A program made the translations under genes and the position numbers. This document shows positions 35,536 through 44,625 of a stretch of DNA of 64,000 nucleotides, in pieces. The notes under the pieces were generated by a model, which was not told the DNA's origin, made no database searches, and was given only the letters and a program-made list of their open reading frames with translations. Numbering within the stretch: the first letter of the stretch is position 1; the number at the start of each line of letters is the position of its first letter. The DNA comes from Limibacter armeniacum (GTDB lineage Bacteria > Bacteroidota > Bacteroidia > Cytophagales > Flammeovirgaceae): contig NZ_JBAJNO010000009.1 of the NCBI RefSeq assembly GCF_036880985.1, positions 2,640,501 through 2,704,500 on the forward strand, in the 5' to 3' direction.

Positions 35536-36615
35536 ATGGAGAACAACTACGTGGTGATCATGGCAGGGGGTATTGGAAGCCGTTTCTGGCCATTTAGCCG
35601 TCAGCATTTCCCAAAACAGTTTCAGGATATTTTAGGAGTAGGAAAAACCATGATTCAGCAGACAGTTGAACGTTTTGATGGGATTTGTCCTCCTGAAAAC
35701 ATTTATATCGTTACAAGTGAAGACTATCTAGAACTTGTTAAAGCTCAACTCCCTTTTTTACGTGATGAACAGATTCTTTTAGAGCCTGTCAGAAGAAATA
35801 CAGCACCTTGTATTGCATATGCTTGTTACAAAATTGCGTCAAAAGACCCGGATGCGAATATTGTTGTTTCTCCAGCAGACCACGTAATTCTAGATGTACC
35901 TGAGTTTAAGAGAGTAGTTAGTGGCGTTTTAGAAACCACTAAGTACAATGATATTTTGGTGACTTTAGGTATCCGTCCAAATAGACCAGACACAGGTTAT
36001 GGCTATATCCAGGTACAGGAAGATTCTAAGCCAATAGGTCCACTCAAAAAGGTAAAGACGTTTACAGAAAAACCAAATCTGGAGTTAGCAGTGGCATTTG
36101 TAACGAGTGGAGACTTTGTTTGGAATGCTGGTATCTTTATTTGGAATGCCAAGACAATTCTAAATGAATTCAAGAAGCACTTACCTGATATCTCAGAGGC
36201 ATTTACAGAACTGAATGATACTTACTATACCGAAAGGGAAAGAAAGGCGCTAAAAGAAGCATATTTCCAATGTCGTAATATTTCTATCGACTATGGCATT
36301 ATGGAGCATGCTGATAACGTTTATGTAATGAGAAGTGATTTCGGATGGTCTGATTTAGGTACATGGAAGTCACTTTATGAGCAGGCTGATAAAAACCGTG
36401 ACGAAAATGTGTTACAGGGAAATGTCATGACCTATGAAACCAGAGAGTGCATTGTAAAAACGCCTAAAGATAGATTGGTAGTTGTACAAGGACTTCAAAA
36501 TTACATCGTTGCTGAATATGATAACGTTCTGCTGATCTGTGAGAAAGAGCAGGAGCAACGTATCAAGCAATTTGTAGATGATGTGAAAGAAAAGCAAGGT
36601 AAGGACTTTGTCTAA
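35536..36615 (+). CDS. manC: Mannose-1-phosphate guanylyltransferase
   Basis: Makes GDP-mannose from GTP and mannose 1-phosphate. A 359-residue single-domain protein with the nucleotidyltransferase motif GGIGSRFWPFSR (residues 11-22), then FPKQF. LVSPADH-type substrate-binding VVSPADHVI and FVEKP-like FTEKPN are present. The phosphomannose isomerase C-terminal domain of bifunctional AlgA/ManC is absent. It opens the plus-strand glycan block; a terminator separates it from the dehydrogenase gene. Confidence 0.95.
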   Translation: MENNYVVIMAGGIGSRFWPFSRQHFPKQFQDILGVGKTMIQQTVERFDGICPPENIYIVTSEDYLELVKAQLPFLRDEQILLEPVRRNTAPCIAYACYKIASKDPDANIVVSPADHVILDVPEFKRVVSGVLETTKYNDILVTLGIRPNRPDTGYGYIQVQEDSKPIGPLKKVKTFTEKPNLELAVAFVTSGDFVWNAGIFIWNAKTILNEFKKHLPDISEAFTELNDTYYTERERKALKEAYFQCRNISIDYGIMEHADNVYVMRSDFGWSDLGTWKSLYEQADKNRDENVLQGNVMTYETRECIVKTPKDRLVVVQGLQNYIVAEYDNVLLICEKEQEQRIKQFVDDVKEKQGKDFV

Positions 36616-36630
36616 AAGCTATATGAGACA

Positions 36631-36671
36631 ACCTTATCGAGACTTTTTCTTTCTGATAAGGTGATTTTTTT
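36631..36671 (+). terminator. Intrinsic terminator of manC
   Basis: ACCTTATC (36631-36638) pairs with GATAAGGT (36655-36662), followed by a T run to 36671. Confidence 0.7.
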
Positions 36672-36717
36672 CAACGATAATAACCTTAACTATACTAAAT
36701 ATTAAGCCAATTAAGAG

Positions 36718-37992
36718 ATGACTGATCCAAGAATTACTAACAAAAAGATCGGAATTATCGGTCTTGGATATGTTGGGCTTCCACTGGCGGTGGAGTTTGC
36801 TAAATACAACCTTCAGATAGTTGGCTTCGATGTCAACAAGCAGCGTATTGAAGAGTTACATAATGGTATTGATAAAACTAGGGAGGTACCTTCCAATGAA
36901 CTATCAGCGGTAACGACATTGACATATTCTTATCAGTTGGAAGACCTTCAAGATGTAGATATCTACATAGTGACGGTACCTACACCAATTGATGAGTTTA
37001 AAAAACCAGACCTCACTCCACTTCAAAAGGCCAGTGCTACAGTAGGAAAAGTCTTAAGTCAAGGCAATATAGTGGTATATGAGTCGACGGTTTACCCTGG
37101 ATGTACTGAAGAAGTTTGTGTACCTGTTTTGGAGGAAGTTAGTGGTTTGCAGTTTAATAAAGACTTTTTCTGTGGATATTCACCAGAGCGTATTAATCCA
37201 GGAGACCATGTACATAGAGTACATAATATTCAAAAGGTAACCTCAGGAAGTACACCTGAAATAGCAGACCTTGTGGATGCTATGTACAAAACAGTTGTAA
37301 AGGTTGGAACTCATAAGGCTTCTTGTATTAAAGTAGCTGAAGCGGCAAAGGTGATAGAAAATGCACAACGAGATCTCAACATTGCTTTTGTTAATGAATT
37401 GGCATTGATCTTTGATCGTGTTGGCATTGATACTTTGGAGGTTTTAGAAGCGGCTGGGACAAAATGGAATTTCTTGCCATTCAGACCTGGATTAGTAGGA
37501 GGACATTGTATTGGTGTCGACCCATATTATCTGACACATAAGGCAGAAAGCCTAGGTTACCATCCCCAAGTGATTCTTTCAGGTAGACGAATCAATGATA
37601 ACATGGGGATCTATGTAGCCAATAAGGTGGTTAAACTCATGATGCAAAAGTGCACTCTTGAAAAAGGAGCTAAAGTATTGATCATGGGAATCACTTTTAA
37701 GGAAGACTGTCCTGATATTCGTAACTCCAAGGTAATTGATGTAATTCGAGAACTTCAAAGTTTTGGGTTGAATGTGGAGGTATATGACCCACATGCTGAT
37801 CGTCATGAAGTGATGGAGGAGTATGGACTGAATTTAGCGTCGACTCCTAACGGGGATTATAAAGCTGTAGTGTTAGCAGTAGCCCATAAAGAATTTGAAG
37901 ACCTTGATTGGAGTAGTTTTATAAGTGACCACACGGTGGTTTATGATGTAAAAGGGAAGTTGGATAAGCATACAGTCACGGATAGACTTTAA
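36718..37992 (+). CDS. UDP-N-acetylhexosamine 6-dehydrogenase (TviB/WbpA-like), copy 1
   Basis: A 424-residue member of the UDP-glucose/GDP-mannose dehydrogenase superfamily. NAD binds at GLGYVGLP (from residue 15); the catalytic cysteine is Cys264 in GGHCIGVDPYY. The pattern resembles TviB/VipA, which oxidises UDP-GlcNAc (or GalNAc) to the uronate. The next gene encodes a TviC/WbpP-like epimerase, supporting a UDP-GalNAcA route. A paralogue, about three quarters identical by eye, lies at 54264-55532 in the opposite direction. Confidence 0.92.
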   Translation: MTDPRITNKKIGIIGLGYVGLPLAVEFAKYNLQIVGFDVNKQRIEELHNGIDKTREVPSNELSAVTTLTYSYQLEDLQDVDIYIVTVPTPIDEFKKPDLTPLQKASATVGKVLSQGNIVVYESTVYPGCTEEVCVPVLEEVSGLQFNKDFFCGYSPERINPGDHVHRVHNIQKVTSGSTPEIADLVDAMYKTVVKVGTHKASCIKVAEAAKVIENAQRDLNIAFVNELALIFDRVGIDTLEVLEAAGTKWNFLPFRPGLVGGHCIGVDPYYLTHKAESLGYHPQVILSGRRINDNMGIYVANKVVKLMMQKCTLEKGAKVLIMGITFKEDCPDIRNSKVIDVIRELQSFGLNVEVYDPHADRHEVMEEYGLNLASTPNGDYKAVVLAVAHKEFEDLDWSSFISDHTVVYDVKGKLDKHTVTDRL

Positions 37993-38015
37993 GAAAAAAT
38001 CAATAATTAATACAG

Positions 38016-38050
38016 AAGGCATAATTCTAATTATAGAGTTGTGCCTTTTA
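38016..38050 (+). terminator. Weak hairpin after dehydrogenase copy 1
   Basis: AAGGCA (38016-38021) pairs with TGCCTT (38042-38047), with an imperfect extension and a T/A-rich tail. It may be a partial terminator before the epimerase gene. Confidence 0.45.
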
Positions 38051-38073
38051 TTAGTAGATAGATACAGACATAA

Positions 38074-39060
38074 ATGAAGAGAATACTCTCAGGAACTAGT
38101 GTACTTGTAACAGGAGGGGCAGGGTTTATAGGCTCTAACCTGATTGAAAGGTTATTGGAACAAGATAATAAAGTAGTGTGCTTGGATAACTTTTCAACAG
38201 GTAAGAGAGAGAATGTCAGCTCATTTCTGAATAACCCAAATTTTCAGTTGATAGAAGGAGACATTCGAAATCCTGAAGATTGTCAAAAAGCTGTTGAAGG
38301 GGTGGAGTTTGTATTACATCAGGCTGCATTAGGGTCAGTACCTCGTTCCATTAATGACCCAAAAACAACTAATGATGTTAATATCACGGGTTTTCTCAAT
38401 ATGCTGACAGCTGCTAAAGATGCTGGAGTTCGACGATTTGTCTATGCGGCAAGTTCTTCTACCTATGGAGACCATCCAGGTTTGCCTAAAGTAGAAGACC
38501 GAATTGGTAATCCAATGTCTCCTTATGCCATTACTAAATACGTCAATGAGCTTTATGCAAAGGTATTCTCAGATATTTATGGTATTGAGACTATCGGGTT
38601 AAGGTACTTCAATGTATTTGGCCGGAAACAGGATGCAGAGGGAGCTTATGCCGCTGTTATTCCTAAGTTTGTAAAAGCTATGATAAAGGGGGAGTCGCCG
38701 GTAATTAATGGAGATGGTTACAACTCTAGAGATTTCACATATATAGACAATATTATTCAAGTAAATCAACTTGCTGCTTTGACTGAAAATCCTGATGCAG
38801 TTAATACGGTTTATAACGTCGCATGTGGTGAAAATACAAATCTTAATGAGCTATATGAGATTTTAGTGAAATACTTGGAAGAGTTTGAGCCTGAAGTTAA
38901 ATCACTAAAAGCTAGTTATGGTCCACCAAGACAAGGAGATGTAAAACATTCATTGGCATCAATAGATAAAGCAAAAGAGCTTTTAGGTTACCAACCAAGC
39001 CATACTTTTGAGGAAGGTATTAGAGAATCAGTCCATTGGTATTGGAAGTATTTGAATTAA
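38074..39060 (+). CDS. UDP-GlcNAc/UDP-GlcNAcA 4-epimerase (WbpP/TviC-like)
   Basis: A 328-residue extended SDR epimerase; NAD-binding GGAGFIG at residues 14-20 and catalytic YAITK in [14 protein letters not shown]. The segments [22 protein letters not shown] and [23 protein letters not shown] are highly characteristic of WbpP/TviC-type 4-epimerases acting on N-acetylated substrates. It follows the UDP-HexNAc dehydrogenase, as in Vi-antigen synthesis. A strong terminator follows it. Confidence 0.9.
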   Translation: MKRILSGTSVLVTGGAGFIGSNLIERLLEQDNKVVCLDNFSTGKRENVSSFLNNPNFQLIEGDIRNPEDCQKAVEGVEFVLHQAALGSVPRSINDPKTTNDVNITGFLNMLTAAKDAGVRRFVYAASSSTYGDHPGLPKVEDRIGNPMSPYAITKYVNELYAKVFSDIYGIETIGLRYFNVFGRKQDAEGAYAAVIPKFVKAMIKGESPVINGDGYNSRDFTYIDNIIQVNQLAALTENPDAVNTVYNVACGENTNLNELYEILVKYLEEFEPEVKSLKASYGPPRQGDVKHSLASIDKAKELLGYQPSHTFEEGIRESVHWYWKYLN

Positions 39061-39080
39061 GATATTCTTGATATGACATG

Positions 39081-39120
39081 AAAAATAGCCCCATTTTTAA
39101 CAGATGGGGCTATTTTTTTA
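39081..39120 (+). terminator. Intrinsic terminator after the epimerase
   Basis: AAAAATAGCCCCAT (39081-39094) pairs with ATGGGGCTATTTTT (39104-39117); T residues continue to 39119. Confidence 0.88.
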
Positions 39121-39146
39121 AAATTGCTTGTAAACAGATATGTTAG

Positions 39147-40409
39147 ATGTATAAAGAATTACTGAATAAAGTCAAAAATAATGGTCTACTGAATGCTTCA
39201 TTTTGGTCAGTGATAGCAACTGTCTTTCGAGTCCTTTCTCATATCATTTTAAGTAAATTAGTTGCTGTTTATACCGGTTCTGGGGGATTGGCAATTTTAG
39301 GTCAACTTCGTAGCCTTATTATGTTTTTGGAAAGTATAGCTACAGGAGCAATAGGAGGGGGAGTATCAAAATATCTAGCAGAATACAAAAATACTAATAA
39401 GAAACAGGTAGCTCTATTGAGTACTTCATTAAGTATTACATTAGTCTTTAGTTTGTTAACCAGTTTAGCTCTTGGACTTTTTGCTGACGAGATTTCAGAG
39501 TGGATCTTTGGCGATACAGAGTTCAAGGAAATCTTATTAGCATTCTCCTTTACACTACCATTTTATGCCATAAATATGTTGTTGATAGCAACACTTTATG
39601 GCTTGAAAGCAGTACAAGCATCTGCATATGTCAATATCTCAGGTAGTATTTCATCTCTATTGTTGGTCGGAACATTAACCTATCATTTAGGACTTAAAGG
39701 AGCAATGTTAGGGAATGTATTTTTTCAACTGATTGTATTGATTATCACTTTCTATTTTACTCAACGCTTATTCGCTATTAAGCAATTACGAATACAGTTT
39801 GATGCCTACTTTATCAAAAAGCTATTCCAGTTTTCTCTATTGGCAATAGTACTAAATGTCACAGCCTTTTCTGATATCCTTATTAGGAAAATGCTTACAG
39901 ATTTGATCTCTGTAGAAGCGGCTGGAAATTTTGAGGCTATTTTAAGGCTGATGCTACCATTCAGTTTGATGACAAATATGGTCGTGAACAGTTATTACAT
40001 TCCTCACTTGTCTTCGCTTCATAACACTGTAGCAATACAAAAAGAGATAAAACATGCAATGCTTTTTCTTGGAAGTGTTATGGCTATACTTTTTGTATCA
40101 CTGTTCTTGATTAAGAATTGGTTAATTGATTTACTGTTTACAGACTCGTTTTCAATAGCAAAAGAGATACTACCTTTTTACTTGCTTGGAGAGTGGTGTA
40201 GACTTTTGACATGGCCTATTACCAATTATTGGGTAGCAAAAGCGAGGATTAGACTTGTAATTATAGTTGAACTTGTAGTGACAACTTGTTATTTGTTATC
40301 AGTGTATTGGTTACTAGGAGAATTAGGTGTTATGGGTATAGGTATTATTCACCTTACAGTTTTCCTAGTGTATATGTTAATTCTTTATCATTTTTTTAAT
40401 AAAACTTAA
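39147..40409 (+). CDS. Wzx-type lipid-linked oligosaccharide flippase
   Basis: A 420-residue polytopic protein with about twelve hydrophobic helices, of the O-antigen translocase/WzxE branch of the MOP superfamily. The N-terminus with NGLLNASFWSVIATVFRVLSHI and KLVAVYTGSGGLAILGQ is typical. It would move undecaprenyl-linked glycan repeats across the inner membrane. A second MOP transporter, more MurJ-like, lies at 52673-53995, so two export systems may exist. Confidence 0.88.
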   Translation: MYKELLNKVKNNGLLNASFWSVIATVFRVLSHIILSKLVAVYTGSGGLAILGQLRSLIMFLESIATGAIGGGVSKYLAEYKNTNKKQVALLSTSLSITLVFSLLTSLALGLFADEISEWIFGDTEFKEILLAFSFTLPFYAINMLLIATLYGLKAVQASAYVNISGSISSLLLVGTLTYHLGLKGAMLGNVFFQLIVLIITFYFTQRLFAIKQLRIQFDAYFIKKLFQFSLLAIVLNVTAFSDILIRKMLTDLISVEAAGNFEAILRLMLPFSLMTNMVVNSYYIPHLSSLHNTVAIQKEIKHAMLFLGSVMAILFVSLFLIKNWLIDLLFTDSFSIAKEILPFYLLGEWCRLLTWPITNYWVAKARIRLVIIVELVVTTCYLLSVYWLLGELGVMGIGIIHLTVFLVYMLILYHFFNKT

Positions 40410-40606
40410 TAACAAAGATTGATGTAATACTCTTTTTTACTTTATTTGCTCTTACTTACATTCAAACAACTTTTTAACTAACATTAAGAGATTTATAATA
40501 TTGCTAGAATTGTCTAACTCATATATAATAATATGTATATCAATCAATAAAGACTCAAGACATTAGCTAAAAATAATACTCTTAACTATCAACGTTTTAC
40601 ATTATT

Positions 40607-41722
40607 ATGACTTCTGAGTTAAACATCAAACAGAAAATCCCTTCTGATAAAGGGAAAATTACGCCTGAACAAAGGTGGGAGGAGCAATATCAATCAAATA
40701 ACACTGATGACGAAATAGACTTAAAGGAACTGTTTAGTCTATTAGGTAATATGCTAACTCGCTTGGGAAAAGGGTTTTTGTTACTATTAGTAAGTGCCAA
40801 AAACTTTATATCAAGATGGTTACTTTGGTTAGCTGTAATTCCTTTTATTTTTGGTATAGGTGGCTACTTGACTAAACGAATCCAATCCCCCTCTTATTCA
40901 ACCTCTGCGTTAGTTAAATCTGAATACCTTAAAGGAGCAAACTTTATAAGTGAGATAGAGAAACTGAACCAACATTGTGAATCGGAAGATGAAAAGTCTA
41001 AAGTTTACCTATCTAATATTTTTAATCTATCAAGGGAAGATGCTTACCAATTATTACGTATAGAGGCATTTAGCTCAGATGAATACTATAAGATCTATGA
41101 TAACATAGAAAAGGTTGCAGGATCTGAAGCTAAAATAGATTCACTAAAGCTAAATTTTGCTTTACATGGCTCTTCATTTGTTTTAGAAATAGAATCAAAA
41201 GTTCCAGATATAAATAAGGAAAAGTTACAACAAGGTATAACCAAGTACTTAGAAAAGAGTGAATATCTTTTGACTTCAAAAAAGTTGGATCAAGAAAACC
41301 TGTTGAAAGAAAAAGCTCAAATAGATAAAGAACTGAAGGAACTTGAAGAAATGAATCAAGTACTTTCTGAGATCATGTTCAAAGAAAGTAAAGAGGTGAA
41401 TCAAAAGCTGAGTACTTCAAACCAAATGCTTTTATTACAAGGTCAGGAAAAAGATAAGGTAAAAACGACTGGAGACTTGTCATTTAAAGTAATGAATGAA
41501 AAACTATCTTTTATGAAAAGGCAAAGAGCGATTGATAAGAGTTTAGTTTTTATTTCAAGTCTTAACTTTATTAATGACTTTGATGAATTGACTTTGGTTA
41601 AAGTTTCAGGACTTAAGAGGGCTTTATTAGGTATAGTAATAGGTCTAGTGTTTGTTTTGTCTATTACTTTGTTGATTGAGCTTAACACGTTTCTTAATAA
41701 GAAAGAACAGATGATGTCATAA
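40607..41722 (+). CDS. Wzz-like two-helix membrane protein
   Basis: A 371-residue protein with a hydrophobic helix around residues 68-86 (LWLAVIPFIFGIGGYL), a large coiled-coil periplasmic part, and a second helix near residues 343-362 (ALLGIVIGLVFVLSITLLIE). This topology and the location beside a Wzx gene suggest a polysaccharide chain-length determinant. The Pro-rich Wzz motif before the second helix is not seen, and there is no kinase domain, so this is a topology-based assignment. Confidence 0.6.
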   Translation: MTSELNIKQKIPSDKGKITPEQRWEEQYQSNNTDDEIDLKELFSLLGNMLTRLGKGFLLLLVSAKNFISRWLLWLAVIPFIFGIGGYLTKRIQSPSYSTSALVKSEYLKGANFISEIEKLNQHCESEDEKSKVYLSNIFNLSREDAYQLLRIEAFSSDEYYKIYDNIEKVAGSEAKIDSLKLNFALHGSSFVLEIESKVPDINKEKLQQGITKYLEKSEYLLTSKKLDQENLLKEKAQIDKELKELEEMNQVLSEIMFKESKEVNQKLSTSNQMLLLQGQEKDKVKTTGDLSFKVMNEKLSFMKRQRAIDKSLVFISSLNFINDFDELTLVKVSGLKRALLGIVIGLVFVLSITLLIELNTFLNKKEQMMS

Positions 41723-41755
41723 AACAAATTATTTTATATCATAAGGATTATTAAG

Positions 41756-41796
41756 CGATGTAAACTGCATTAAAAATGTAGTTTACATCGTTTTTT
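41756..41796 (+). terminator. Intrinsic terminator of the Wzz-like gene
   Basis: A perfect 15-bp stem (41756-41770 and 41776-41790) with a 5-nt loop is followed by a T run. Confidence 0.9.
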
Positions 41797-41805
41797 ATTT
41801 TACGT

Positions 41806-42600
41806 ATGAAAAGAAAACTGGAAGGAAAGGTTATTTGGGTAACAGGAGCCTCATCAGGTATCGGAAAAGCTATAGTTTATAAGTTAGCCCTTAATAAAGA
41901 TATTAGACTAATTCTCTCTGCAAGGAATCAAAAAGCATTACAGGAAGTAAAAGAGGGCCTTCCATTGCCAATAGATCAAATAATGACACTTCAGTTGGAT
42001 CTTGAAAATAGCCAATCATTTCAGCAAAAAGCGGAAGAAGTAATTAAGAAGTTTGGGAAAATTGATTTACTGATACATGCGGGAGGAGTAGGGCAGAGAG
42101 CCTCTTTTACCAAGATAAGCTCTGATACTTTTAGGAAAATAATGGAGATTAACTTTTTTGGAACAGTAATGTTAACAAAAGTAGTATTGCCTTTCCTCTT
42201 ACAAGAAAAAGGTGGAGACATCATTGTTATCAGCAGTGTTCAAGGAAAGTTTGGAATCCCTGAGCGTACGGCATATGCAGCATCTAAGCATGCACTTCAT
42301 GGATTTTTTGATTCATTAAGAGCTGAACATCATAAAGATGGGATTGACATTATGCTAGTTTGTCCAGGGTATGTAGACTCTGCTTTTTCATCCAATGCAT
42401 TATTAGGTCAAGGAAATCCAATACATATTAAGGAAAAAAGAAAAGCCATATCACCAGAAGAATGTGCAGACTTAACAGTTAAGGGGTACCTGAAGGGAAA
42501 AAACGAAATTTACCCTGGAAGGCTTCAGCAACGTGTAGCTGTGTGGCTAAAGCGTTTTTTTCCAAACTTGCTAGATAAAATTGTTAGAACTAAGGTCTGA
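41806..42600 (+). CDS. Short-chain dehydrogenase/reductase
   Basis: A 264-residue classical SDR: cofactor site GASSGIG (residues 14-20), catalytic Ser143/144 in ISSVQG and Tyr157-x3-Lys161 in YAASKHA. Arg40 after the second strand (SAR) suggests NADPH preference. The C-terminus is basic and hydrophobic (VAVWLKRFFP), like DHRS7-type enzymes. Substrate unknown. It lies between glycan genes but nothing ties it to the pathway. Confidence 0.9.
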   Translation: MKRKLEGKVIWVTGASSGIGKAIVYKLALNKDIRLILSARNQKALQEVKEGLPLPIDQIMTLQLDLENSQSFQQKAEEVIKKFGKIDLLIHAGGVGQRASFTKISSDTFRKIMEINFFGTVMLTKVVLPFLLQEKGGDIIVISSVQGKFGIPERTAYAASKHALHGFFDSLRAEHHKDGIDIMLVCPGYVDSAFSSNALLGQGNPIHIKEKRKAISPEECADLTVKGYLKGKNEIYPGRLQQRVAVWLKRFFPNLLDKIVRTKV

Positions 42601-42661
42601 GGAGAAATGATTGATAGGAATACCTTTATCTTTTAAGGTGATTTGATCTGCTATATATAGC

Positions 42662-42704
42662 AAAACCTCTTCATAGTTAATTCCTAGAATTATGAAGAGG
42701 TTTT
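42662..42704. terminator. Bidirectional terminator between the SDR and DUF4301 genes
   Basis: A 14-bp perfect stem (42662-42675 and 42691-42704) lies between convergent genes. A-rich left and T-rich right ends let it act on both strands. Confidence 0.85.
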
Positions 42705-42732
42705 ATATAATATAATCGATACGTCTTTTGAC

Positions 42733-44337
42733 TTAAATATTCTGCATTAACTGATCTTTTGTCATATGAGACCTTCTTAATAGATCATTAACTTTCTTGA
42801 CAGGACTAAATGTAGAAGCAGGAACCTCTACAAATATTGTATTCCAATCGGACATAGATCCATTCCAAAGTCCCGGTAATTCCTGAGACTTAACTTCTAC
42901 ACCATTTCGAGATTTGATAGCAATGAATCCTGTTTCAGGATCACGGAAGTCAAGCAAATTAAACTTATTGCCTTGATAGTCTTTTGTTGCACAGACAATA
43001 TCAACGGGGTTAAAATGAGTAGCTTGATCAACTAGTGCTTTCTTTGTAGGATCATCCAAGTTAATCTGAGCACTTTCTACAATCTGTAATGAAACAGAGC
43101 CATCAGAGTTTGTAGCCCAAAATGGACCACCACCCGGTTCTCCCTCATTTCTTACCATACCACATACACGGATTGGACGGTTTAGTTTACCATAAACGTA
43201 TGACAGCTTTTTCTCTAGATCCCAACTATGATAGGCTTCAGGGAATATGGTACAAAGGTCCTTAGTATATAGCGCTTCAACTTCTTGTAGGAGTTTTTCC
43301 TTATCTGTATCCTTATCCTTTAGATCATGTAGCAGGGCAAAAATCTTTTCCTGAAACTCGATCAATAAACCACCTAGAATCTTTTTATGTAACTCGACTG
43401 TTGGTTTAAGCCTATCCGGCTGTACATTGTCAATATTCTTGATAAAGATAATATCAGCATCTAAATCATTAAGGTTTTCCAACAGAGCACCATGCCCACC
43501 TGGACGGAATAGTAATTCTCCATCTTCTTTACGGAAAGGATCATTGCCCATCGTTACGGCAATAGTGTCAGTAGCTGGTTTCTGTTGCGAATAAGAAATG
43601 TGGTATTGCGTACGGAAACGTTGTTCATACTTTTCCTTTACTATGGCAATATGGTATTCGAACTTTCTTAAGTGCTCAGGGGAGACTGTAAAATGAATAT
43701 TAACAGAGCGATCTTCATTGCGAGCATACATAGCCCCTTCCACTAAGTGTTCTTCCACAGGTGTTCTCATCTCCTGATTACCATACTTGTGGAATTTTAG
43801 TAGACCTTTAGGTAAGGAACCATATTCCATTCCATCATCTTCCAACAATGCTTCTAGCATTTCTACATAGGCACGTTTAGCAACCAACGCATCTAAATCT
43901 TTTCCTTTACGAACTAAAATGCCTTTAAGGTCATTATAAAAAGCAAACTCTTTTATCCGATCGAAAAGTACTAGAATATCGTGGTCCTCCTCAGTAGGTT
44001 TAAATGATACTGTATCTACTTCTGTTCCTTGATGTTTCCTTAAAAAACCATATGCTAGCTTAAACATACGGGTGGCAGCTCCTGACGCTGGAACAAACTT
44101 GACAATTTTTCTACTTCCTACACTATCCTCAAAAGAAGCTTCATAAGTAAGATTTTGAGTTTCAGTTAGTTGAAATACACCATCGCAAACGGTTGCGGGT
44201 TTTATGACATCCATAGACGGAAAACCTTTTTTAAAATAAGCTATTTGGTTTTCAATAGCTGATAGATTAATTCCTTTGTTGTCAATCAGTTGTTGATCCT
44301 TGTTAGTTAGCGTCATATCTTCTGTCATTTGGCTCAA
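42733..44337 (-). CDS. DUF4301 family protein
   Basis: A 534-residue cytosolic protein of the Bacteroidota DUF4301 family. The N-terminal part has FVPASGAATRMFK, which resembles a nucleotide-binding loop. RPGGHGALLENLNDLDADIIFIKNIDN and VCGMVRNEGEPGGGPFW further suggest a nucleotidyltransferase-like fold. This relation to sugar nucleotidyltransferases is my inference; no activity is known to me. It sits alone between plus-strand glycan genes and pglF. Confidence 0.82.
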   Translation of the reverse strand: MSQMTEDMTLTNKDQQLIDNKGINLSAIENQIAYFKKGFPSMDVIKPATVCDGVFQLTETQNLTYEASFEDSVGSRKIVKFVPASGAATRMFKLAYGFLRKHQGTEVDTVSFKPTEEDHDILVLFDRIKEFAFYNDLKGILVRKGKDLDALVAKRAYVEMLEALLEDDGMEYGSLPKGLLKFHKYGNQEMRTPVEEHLVEGAMYARNEDRSVNIHFTVSPEHLRKFEYHIAIVKEKYEQRFRTQYHISYSQQKPATDTIAVTMGNDPFRKEDGELLFRPGGHGALLENLNDLDADIIFIKNIDNVQPDRLKPTVELHKKILGGLLIEFQEKIFALLHDLKDKDTDKEKLLQEVEALYTKDLCTIFPEAYHSWDLEKKLSYVYGKLNRPIRVCGMVRNEGEPGGGPFWATNSDGSVSLQIVESAQINLDDPTKKALVDQATHFNPVDIVCATKDYQGNKFNLLDFRDPETGFIAIKSRNGVEVKSQELPGLWNGSMSDWNTIFVEVPASTFSPVKKVNDLLRRSHMTKDQLMQNI

Positions 44338-44562
44338 AGTTTAGAAATAATTAAGTGGGTTAAAATTTATAGAATCAGAAGTAGATCTAAAGTATCAGTT
44401 AATAAGTAACGAGACTAGATATACTTCTTATAGAAGTTGCTTTATACCTAAAGTAATATTTTTTAAGGAATTAAAGGAATAATACAAAAAGAAATAGCCC
44501 ATTTTGAGGTGAAATGATTTGACTCTAATCATATTACAAAGTGAAATAAAAAAGTATAGCAA

Positions 44563-44600
44563 AAAAATACCCGATAGATTATATACTATCGGGTATTTTT
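44563..44600. terminator. Terminator downstream of pglF
   Basis: A perfect 15-bp stem (44563-44577 and 44586-44600). On the minus strand it ends in a T run and closes the pglF unit. Confidence 0.88.
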
Positions 44601-44625
44601 ACATTTATAACTGTTTGGTAATTAG

